Assembly: GCF_011421635.1 (NCBI RefSeq)
Contig: NZ_WTLI01000003.1
Location: 242,135 to 306,134 of the forward strand
Length of the DNA stretch: 64,000 nucleotides
Reading direction: 5' to 3'
Source of the DNA: Paenibacillus turpanensis
GTDB lineage: Bacteria; Bacillota; Bacilli; Paenibacillales; YIM-B00363
Shown: positions 58,190 through 64,000 of the stretch, piece by piece
Numbering within the stretch: position 1 is the stretch's first letter
How the letters are laid out: every line of letters begins with the position of its first letter
The notes under the pieces: generated by a model
The model's database searches: none
Told to the model about the DNA's origin: nothing
Seen by the model: the letters and a program-made list of their open reading frames with translations, nothing else
Program-made: the position numbers and the translations under genes

Positions 58190-60988
58190 TTGAAACGTAA
58201 AAAGGCCCCAGCTGCTGCAAAAGCTATGCTTGCGGCGGCAGTGCTGTCCACTACCATTATTCCATCGGCGCTTGCTGTTGAAACTTCAACCTCCGGATCG
58301 TCTACGACTACATCCGGTTCGACTACTACTTCTACTAGTACCTCATCCGTGAACGGCGCACTTCAGTTGACCCGGTTTACCGATGTGGATGCTACCCATT
58401 GGGCTTATCGCCATGTGGCGAAGCTGAATCTATTAAATATTGTAAAGGGCGTTTCCGCTGACCGTTTTCAGCCGGATACCAACGTTACGCAGCAGGATGC
58501 CGTGATCATCGCAATCCGAATGATGGGTCTTGAGGATGATGCGGAAAAGTATATCGATTCCAACTATGTGACCGGTCTGGACGTTGATTACGGCAGCCAT
58601 TACGTGCTGATGGCACGGGAAAAAGGGCTGATTAATCTTCAAGAAGAGCAGGCGGCAATGGCTGCCAGCAAGGATAACAAAGCTTCATGGGGCGGAAGAG
58701 AAGCTTCCCGCGAATGGATTGCCAAGCTTCTCGTTCGTGCAGCAGGCAAGGAAGAGGATGCTGAGCGTCTTGAGAATGCAGCGTCGACCTTCACGGACAG
58801 CAGCGAAATTAACAGCAGCCTGAAGGGCTATGTTAACGCAGCCGTGGAAGCGAAGCTCATTACGGGCTTTGAAGATAATACCTTCAAGCCGCAGGGCAAG
58901 GTTACCCGTGCTCAGATCGTCACGATGTTTAGCCGCGCACAGCCTTACTTGGACAGCGCATCCGAGCTTTCGAGCACTGGAGTTGTGCTGGAGATCAGCA
59001 ATCAAAGCATGAAGGTCATGGGCGACGATGGAAAGGTTCAGCAATTCTCGTTCAGTCTTGATGCATTAATTTACAGCAAAACTGGCCAGCTTTCCCCAAG
59101 TCCAACTTCACACATTCAGCCGTTTTACCGAGTGTTTACGATTGGCCGTTCCGGTGTTGCCTCTTATGTGGAGGTGCTGGACGACGAGCCTCAGCTGGAA
59201 GTCATTGAAGGAAAGCTGGTTGAGATTAGCGCAGTAGACATGCAGGCGACGCTTGATGTAAACGGCCAGCTGGAAACCTATGAATTGCTATCCACCGTAT
59301 CCGTGGAAGACAAGGAGGGCAGCGGCTTGAGCTTAGCTGACTTAACTCTGGGGAGCCAGCTGCAGCTGAAGCGTTTGCCGGGTTCGGCGGATGGCGCAAT
59401 TGTTAAAATTGTGGCTACGAAGCTTGCGTTTAACAAGGTTTCCTCCGGCGTAATTATGAAAGTCGACCGGACGTTGAATAAAATTTCCTTAACTGCACGG
59501 GATACGGAGAAGGTAGAAACGTACAGTGTATCTCCTTCGATCGTCGTAACAAGCGTAGATCCTACCGTTACGGATATTAAGGACTTAAATAGCGACGACG
59601 TTGTCGATTTTGAAGTTGTGGATAGTTTATTGACCAAAATTCATGTTTCCAGCCCGCGTTATATGAAGCTGGAGGGAACGCTTGCCCAGGAGCTGGCGGC
59701 CAATGCGGAAATTATTAACGTTGCGGATAGCACAGGCCAGCTTGTCGCTAAGTTCTTGGAGCCGAATGTGCAGGTGGAAGTTGATGGGCTCGGCATTATT
59801 GGATTGACTGAGCTGCAAAAAGGCGATTTTATGAAAATGCTTGTCAACGGCACAACAGGTAAAATTGAAAAAATCGTCATTACGAACCGTAATGTTGCGA
59901 AGGTTGAAAAAGCGACGATTGTCTCCTACGATGCAGCTAGAAAAATGCTGGTGCTTATGGACCAGAAGAGCAATCCGTATGTTTTCGTCCTTACCTCGAA
60001 GGTGTCCATTAAGCATGATGGCAGTCCGATTGCACTGGATAATTTCCAGTCTGTATTCAATACCGGGCTTAAAGTTGATTTGACGGTTTCCAATAACAAT
60101 TTAATTTCGATTGAGCTTGCCGGCAAAATTACGGGTACGATTACGAACATTAATAAAACGTATAACTCGATCACGCTTAAAACCGGAAATAACGAAACGG
60201 TAACGTATAACTATACGTCGGGGTATATCGTTGATCACTACACGAAATCTTCAGCGACGATTGATGATTTGGCAATAGGTGATACCGTTACAGTGACGCT
60301 GAACACCACGCAGGATTCGATAACGAAGATAGCGATGTCGGGAACGTACTTAGTGCGCACGGTAAGTGTTATACCGAATGCCTCAAAAATTTATGTTCAA
60401 GACGACTTATATGGAAGTGTGCAGGGCGTTGATGTAACGAATGCTGTTACTGTAAAATTCGCTGATGGATCAAGAGCGACGATTAACGATATTCAGGCGT
60501 ATGAACCGCTTCTCATTGCAAGCGAAGGAAGAACGGTAACGACAATTACGATCCCGGATACCATTCGCGGTAAAATAATTTCCACGGACAGCGCGAAGAA
60601 CGAATTTATCGTTCAGGATTCCTCCGGCAGAAACCATAACCTGACGGCAATGGCGGGGGTTAAGGTGAATATTGGTACGACTTCTTCTTCCTCGCTGTCA
60701 ACGTTAAAGGCTAACGACCGGGTGCTTGTGGTTAAAGATTCGAGCGGAAAATACACGTTCTATGTCGCTTCGTTTATGGAACGTAATTTCTGGAGCTACA
60801 GCTCGACATCGAACGATGTGAAATTTAAGCTGCAGACGATTAATTCCACATCAACCTACACGCTTCATCCGAAGGTGTACATTCATAAAGGGGCGGATTC
60901 GATATCGCTTAGCAGCTTTAACGAAGACGAGAAGGTAAATGTTTGGACGATCGACAATATTGTCGTAGAAATTGAAAAATTACAATAA
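58190..60988 (+). CDS. Surface protein with SLH domains and repeated beta modules
   Basis: The 932-residue protein begins at TTG 58190 (GAGAGGAG upstream) with a signal peptide (about 1-29), a Ser/Thr-rich linker (31-52) and SLH-domain sequences: FTDVDATHWAYRHVAKLNLL and FQPDTNVTQQDAVIIAIRMMG, then a second SLH at about 200-255 (YVNAAVEAKLITGFEDNTFKPQGKVTRAQ). SLH domains bind pyruvylated wall polymer. The remaining 650 residues look like about eight diverged beta-rich modules of 75-90 residues, each with a GKL/GTI strand and a D-G/L-GDxVxV turn. It could be a scaffold or wall-morphology protein. Confidence 0.88.
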   Translation: MKRKKAPAAAKAMLAAAVLSTTIIPSALAVETSTSGSSTTTSGSTTTSTSTSSVNGALQLTRFTDVDATHWAYRHVAKLNLLNIVKGVSADRFQPDTNVTQQDAVIIAIRMMGLEDDAEKYIDSNYVTGLDVDYGSHYVLMAREKGLINLQEEQAAMAASKDNKASWGGREASREWIAKLLVRAAGKEEDAERLENAASTFTDSSEINSSLKGYVNAAVEAKLITGFEDNTFKPQGKVTRAQIVTMFSRAQPYLDSASELSSTGVVLEISNQSMKVMGDDGKVQQFSFSLDALIYSKTGQLSPSPTSHIQPFYRVFTIGRSGVASYVEVLDDEPQLEVIEGKLVEISAVDMQATLDVNGQLETYELLSTVSVEDKEGSGLSLADLTLGSQLQLKRLPGSADGAIVKIVATKLAFNKVSSGVIMKVDRTLNKISLTARDTEKVETYSVSPSIVVTSVDPTVTDIKDLNSDDVVDFEVVDSLLTKIHVSSPRYMKLEGTLAQELAANAEIINVADSTGQLVAKFLEPNVQVEVDGLGIIGLTELQKGDFMKMLVNGTTGKIEKIVITNRNVAKVEKATIVSYDAARKMLVLMDQKSNPYVFVLTSKVSIKHDGSPIALDNFQSVFNTGLKVDLTVSNNNLISIELAGKITGTITNINKTYNSITLKTGNNETVTYNYTSGYIVDHYTKSSATIDDLAIGDTVTVTLNTTQDSITKIAMSGTYLVRTVSVIPNASKIYVQDDLYGSVQGVDVTNAVTVKFADGSRATINDIQAYEPLLIASEGRTVTTITIPDTIRGKIISTDSAKNEFIVQDSSGRNHNLTAMAGVKVNIGTTSSSSLSTLKANDRVLVVKDSSGKYTFYVASFMERNFWSYSSTSNDVKFKLQTINSTSTYTLHPKVYIHKGADSISLSSFNEDEKVNVWTIDNIVVEIEKLQ

Positions 60989-61013
60989 AATCCTGGAACC
61001 TTTTGCGTCGCTA

Positions 61014-61058
61014 AAGCGTCTTATTGGGTAGAGGTTTAACCCGGTAAGGCGCTTTTTA
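61014..61058 (+). terminator. Rho-independent terminator after the SLH gene
   Basis: AGCG-T-CTTA and GGGT pair with ACCC-GG-TAAG and CGCT (61015-61053), followed by TTTTT. Confidence 0.75.
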
Positions 61059-61160
61059 TTTCAAAAAATGTTCGCATTTGCCCCGGTGAATCCATTGCAC
61101 ATGCTTGTCGAATCCGCTACACTTTTTGTACATCGGACAAGCTGGCAAAGGAGCTGTAGC

Positions 61161-61829
61161 ATGCTGACGAAAGTCCAATCGAAACAAGTGCTCGAAACGC
61201 TGGGGGCAATGTATCCCGACGCATATTGCGAGCTGAATCACGAAAACCCGTTTGAGCTGACGATTGCAGTACTGCTTTCTGCACAATGTACAGACGAAAC
61301 GGTGAATAAGGTGACAGCGAGCCTGTTTCAGAAATATAAAAAACCCGAGGATTACTTATCCGTTCCGTTAGAAGAGCTTGAGCAGGATATTCGCCGAATT
61401 GGCTTATTTCGGACAAAAGCAAAAAATATTCAGGCGTTATGCCGGATTTTGTTGGAAAAGTATGGCGGGGAGCTGCCGCAGAAGCACGAGCAGCTGGTGG
61501 AGCTGCCTGGGGTCGGACGCAAGACGGCCAATGTCGTGGTCTCCAATGCCTTCGGGGTTCCGGCTATTGCGGTCGATACGCATGTAGAGCGTGTATCCAA
61601 GCGGCTTGGTTTTGCGAAGGAAACCGATACGGTGCTGGAAGTGGAAAAAAGGCTGATGAAGGCGGTGCCCAAGGAGGATTGGACGCAAACGCATCACAGA
61701 CTTATCTTCTTCGGCCGGTATCACTGCAAAGCGCAAAACCCGAATTGTACGGTTTGTCCGTTGACGGAAGTGTGCAGGGAATATAAGAGACGTATGAAAC
61801 CGCCGCGAAAAAGGAAAGATAAGGTATAG
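61161..61829 (+). CDS. nth: Endonuclease III
   Basis: The 222-residue base-excision repair glycosylase/AP lyase removes oxidised pyrimidines. It has the helix-hairpin-helix LPGVGRKTANVV with the catalytic Lys (about residues 115-126), the catalytic Asp in VDTHVERVS, and the Fe-S motif C-x6-C-x2-C-x5-C (CKAQNPNCTVCPLTEVC). AAAGGAG at about 61147-61153 sets the ATG at 61161; a longer frame from 61068 would add unrelated residues. The synteny dnaD-nth is loosened here by the sugar, proline and leucine blocks lying between. Confidence 0.96.
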   Translation: MLTKVQSKQVLETLGAMYPDAYCELNHENPFELTIAVLLSAQCTDETVNKVTASLFQKYKKPEDYLSVPLEELEQDIRRIGLFRTKAKNIQALCRILLEKYGGELPQKHEQLVELPGVGRKTANVVVSNAFGVPAIAVDTHVERVSKRLGFAKETDTVLEVEKRLMKAVPKEDWTQTHHRLIFFGRYHCKAQNPNCTVCPLTEVCREYKRRMKPPRKRKDKV

Positions 61830-61856
61830 GGAACTAATTCGGAGGAGTGAAATAGG

Positions 61857-62135
61857 ATGACTATGAAATGCATTTCTGTGTACACAAACAATTTTGAGGT
61901 GTTTTCTGATCTTTACGAGCAAATTATCGCCACACCGCTTTCGGAAAACGAGGAAAAGGTGTTGGAAGGAATTACGATCAGTGAATCCGGAGATGTTCCT
62001 GCACAATATATTGAGCGTATGCGCCAAAAGCCCGGCGTTGTTGTTATGAAGGTGAAGGACCAGGACATTACAATTCTCCAGCATGGGGAATTGTTTGAAA
62101 TTTTACTGCCGCAGGAAACGGGCGTGCTGAACTAA
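61857..62135 (+). CDS. Conserved hypothetical protein (92 aa)
   Basis: I do not recognise this gene. It has a strong GGAGGAG ribosome site before the ATG (a second Met follows two codons later) and sits 27 bases after nth in the same direction. The protein is soluble and acidic: MKCISVYTNNFEVFSDLYEQI, then ENEEKVLEGITISESGDVP and KVKDQDITILQHGELFEI. It lacks a signal peptide, membrane segment or metal motif, and looks alpha/beta. Probably a real gene given the start site and coupling; no function can be offered. Confidence 0.7.
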   Translation: MTMKCISVYTNNFEVFSDLYEQIIATPLSENEEKVLEGITISESGDVPAQYIERMRQKPGVVVMKVKDQDITILQHGELFEILLPQETGVLN

Positions 62136-62262
62136 GCCGTTGGCTAAGTAGAACGGTAATGCGGGATAAGCTCATCATCGAGCGATCGAGCTGAAATCAA
62201 CTTCTGCTTGAACGCATAGATTGGGCCTGCCGACCGCAGCAAACAATTTCATCGCAGAACAC

Positions 62263-62296
62263 AGACTTGCGGGATTCTCCCGCAGGTCTTTTTTTT
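62263..62296 (+). terminator. Rho-independent terminator
   Basis: AGAC-TT-GCGGG (62263-62273) pairs with CCCGC-A-GGTCT (62279-62289), followed by a T run to 62296. It ends the nth unit. Confidence 0.85.
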
Positions 62297-62379
62297 GTAC
62301 AAATGTAACGACATCTAAGCGGAAATCAGGTAAACTAGTACGCAGAGTTTCGGAGTAAATGAATGCTGGGGGAAGCACG

Positions 62380-64000
62380 ATGGCCAGACAGGCTCATGAT
62401 ACAAGCAAACTAGAAGAGTTGACGGAAAATCGCGCTGAGGCGAGTGGAACTATGGGACAGCAGGTAACTTCTGATCCAAAGATTGGTAACCAAGATCGTA
62501 AAGGCAGCGCTGCGGAAGAGATGGAACGGTTAGAGCGCGCTGCAGAGGAAATGGAGAACAAAGGAAACGGCGAAGCTGCGGACAAAATCCGCGAGCTCGC
62601 AGATAAGCGCAAAGGCAATCAGCTGTATATCGCGCTGTGCGGCCATTTTTCCGCAGGGAAATCGAGTTTGGTTAACCGCTTATGTGAAGCGGAGCTGCTG
62701 CCTTCCAGTCCAGTACCGACAAGCGCGAACATCATCTCGATTCAGTACGGGGATTCAAGGGCACTAGTGTTCCACCACGGCAGGAGCGAGCCGGTGGAGG
62801 TTCCGGTATCGGAGCTGGGGGCGTACGCGCGAAATGGCGCTGAAATCGAGCGGGTTAAGCTGTACCATTCGGCGCAGGCGCTGCAGGACGGCATCGTGCT
62901 GCTTGACACGCCAGGTGTCGATTCGACGGACGACGCGCACCGGATGTCGACGGAATCGGCGCTGCATTTGGCCGACGTCGTGTTTTATGTGACGGACTAC
63001 AACTACGTCCAGTCCGAAATGAACGCCTCCTTCATGAAGCAGCTGCATGAATGGGGGAAGCCATTATACTTAATCGTGAATATGATCGATAAGCATCGGG
63101 AAAATGAGGTGCCGTTCGCCCAGTTCCGCGAGGGCATCGATCGTGCATTCCGCGACCGGGGCATTGCGCCGGCGGGAATTCTATATGTGTCGGTCAAGCA
63201 CCCGCAGCATCCGCTCAATGAGTGGAGCCGGCTGCAGTGGCTGATGCGGGAACTGGCGGGCCGCAAGGATGCGCTATCCGCGCTTAGCGTCCGGCAGTCG
63301 GCCCTGTACGTGGCCGAACGGCACGCCGACCGCATGGCGGAAGCGAACGATGACCGCAAGGAGCAGCTTCGCGAGGCGATTGCGGAGGATGGCGGGGCAG
63401 AGGAGGCGGCGCAGCGGGACCGCTCGTTGGAGGAGCGGATCACGGAGCTGCGCGGTTCTGCGGATCGGCGATTGGATCGACTGAAGAAGGAGATAGAAGC
63501 GATCGCCGCCAACGCGAACCTAACTCCGGCGCAGACGCGGGATTTGGGCGCCGCGTATTTGGAAAGCCGCAAACCCGGTTTTAAGGTTGGGTTGTTCTTC
63601 ACCGCCGGAAAAACGGCGGCCGAGCGGGAAAGCCGCTTGAACGCCTTCGCGGCAAATTTGCAGGAGCAGGCGAACACGCAGCTGCTGTGGCATTTGCAGG
63701 CGCTGCTGAAGGCGGAGCTGGAGCAGGCCGGTCTTGCCGGTGATGAGGAGCTGCTTGCGCGTATGAACGCGCTGGAGCTGCCTGTGAAGCCGGAGTGGCT
63801 CTCCGGCAAGGTGAAGGAGGGCGCCTCGTTTACCGGCGAGTACGTGCTTAATTTTTCGCGCGAGCTGAGCGACGACTTGAAGTCGGCGGGACGCCGCGCC
63901 GCGCTGGACGCCGCGGAGGCGCTGGCCGGAGCGGCAGGGCGTGCGGCGCAGGCCGAGGCGGCGCAGCTGGAGCGGGAGCGCGGCGGGCTCGCCGAGCGGC
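62380..64000 (+). CDS. Dynamin-family GTPase (partial, runs off the window)
   Basis: The frame is open from ATG 62380 to the window end (about 540 residues, 3' truncated). It has the GTPase P-loop GHFSAGKSSLVNRL (about residues 89-102), DTPGVDSTDDAHR (switch II) and IVNMIDKH (the NKxD-like specificity motif). A charged helical region precedes the P-loop (about 1-85), and an extended helical stalk follows (about 300-540) with long Ala/Glu/Arg-rich coiled segments. It resembles the B. subtilis DynA (YpbR) type, a membrane-protecting dynamin-like protein. Whether it is a fused double GTPase as in DynA cannot be seen here. Confidence 0.85.
   Translation, partial: MARQAHDTSKLEELTENRAEASGTMGQQVTSDPKIGNQDRKGSAAEEMERLERAAEEMENKGNGEAADKIRELADKRKGNQLYIALCGHFSAGKSSLVNRLCEAELLPSSPVPTSANIISIQYGDSRALVFHHGRSEPVEVPVSELGAYARNGAEIERVKLYHSAQALQDGIVLLDTPGVDSTDDAHRMSTESALHLADVVFYVTDYNYVQSEMNASFMKQLHEWGKPLYLIVNMIDKHRENEVPFAQFREGIDRAFRDRGIAPAGILYVSVKHPQHPLNEWSRLQWLMRELAGRKDALSALSVRQSALYVAERHADRMAEANDDRKEQLREAIAEDGGAEEAAQRDRSLEERITELRGSADRRLDRLKKEIEAIAANANLTPAQTRDLGAAYLESRKPGFKVGLFFTAGKTAAERESRLNAFAANLQEQANTQLLWHLQALLKAELEQAGLAGDEELLARMNALELPVKPEWLSGKVKEGASFTGEYVLNFSRELSDDLKSAGRRAALDAAEALAGAAGRAAQAEAAQLERERGGLAER

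Noticed and set aside
1..64000. Search by eye for CRISPR arrays, tRNA or rRNA genes, insertion sequences and prophage genes
   Set aside because: No regularly spaced repeats, cloverleaf sequences, transposases or phage proteins were recognised; the only tandem repeat is the 28-base duplication at 32619-32646.

Overview
The window looks like the chromosome of a Paenibacillus-type, spore-forming Firmicute (Paenibacillaceae). Gene order from about 4.2 kb to 32 kb matches the Bacillus subtilis ypi/qcr/ypj/dapB/bsh/pan/dinG/asnS/dnaD neighbourhood. Spo0M, YpjB, SLH, VanW and Lpl-type sugar transporters fit the same group. No rRNA, tRNA, insertion sequence, prophage or CRISPR array was seen.

Region 1 (1-5.0 kb): a consensus promoter feeding a probable small RNA, an ECF sigma factor/anti-sigma pair, a histidine phosphatase, an unrecognised conserved protein, a gamma-type carbonic anhydrase, an IDEAL-domain mini-protein and YpiF. 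Region 2 (5.0-9.9 kb): the menaquinol:cytochrome c reductase genes qcrABC, then ypjA, ypjB and a convergent YitT transporter. Region 3 (10.0-16.7 kb): a compact, largely overlapping run of mazG-like gene, TPR gene, dapB, mgsA, bshB1, bshA, cca and birA, closed by an AbrB-type regulator with a Cys-rich tail. Region 4 (16.8-32.2 kb): panBCD behind a structured leader with an intrinsic terminator, a TPR gene, dinG-rex-mtaD-ypmB coupled by overlaps, a small membrane protein overlapping a loop-less FtsH-like protease, hbd-ackA, asnS and dnaD.

Region 5 (32.2-41.2 kb) is an accessory sugar island: a GH35 glycosidase, two Lpl-type permeases, a lipoprotein binding protein, a LacI regulator, two cre-like sites and operator-like palindromes, then a VanW protein. 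Region 6 (41.4-53.5 kb) is mostly minus strand: a methyltransferase, a DinB protein, and a proline T-box controlling proB-proA-proI that appears to run on into the methionine-salvage genes mtnW-mtnX-mtnB. Beyond it lie a HAD hydrolase, an MtnE-like aminotransferase, divergent mtnU, and a LysR regulator facing leuCD. Region 7 (53.6-64 kb): leuCD, spo0M, a cell-wall amidase, a large SLH surface protein, nth, a small unknown gene and the start of a dynamin-like GTPase cut by the window edge.

The most novel-looking items are: the short RNA at 151-233 with an anti-Shine-Dalgarno stretch; the 25.6-27.6 kb pair of a loop-less FtsH-like protease and its overlapping membrane partner; RNA structures ahead of ypjB, panB and asnS; and the merged proline/methionine-salvage operon. 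Functions are assigned by recognising family motifs and gene order by eye; no database search was possible.
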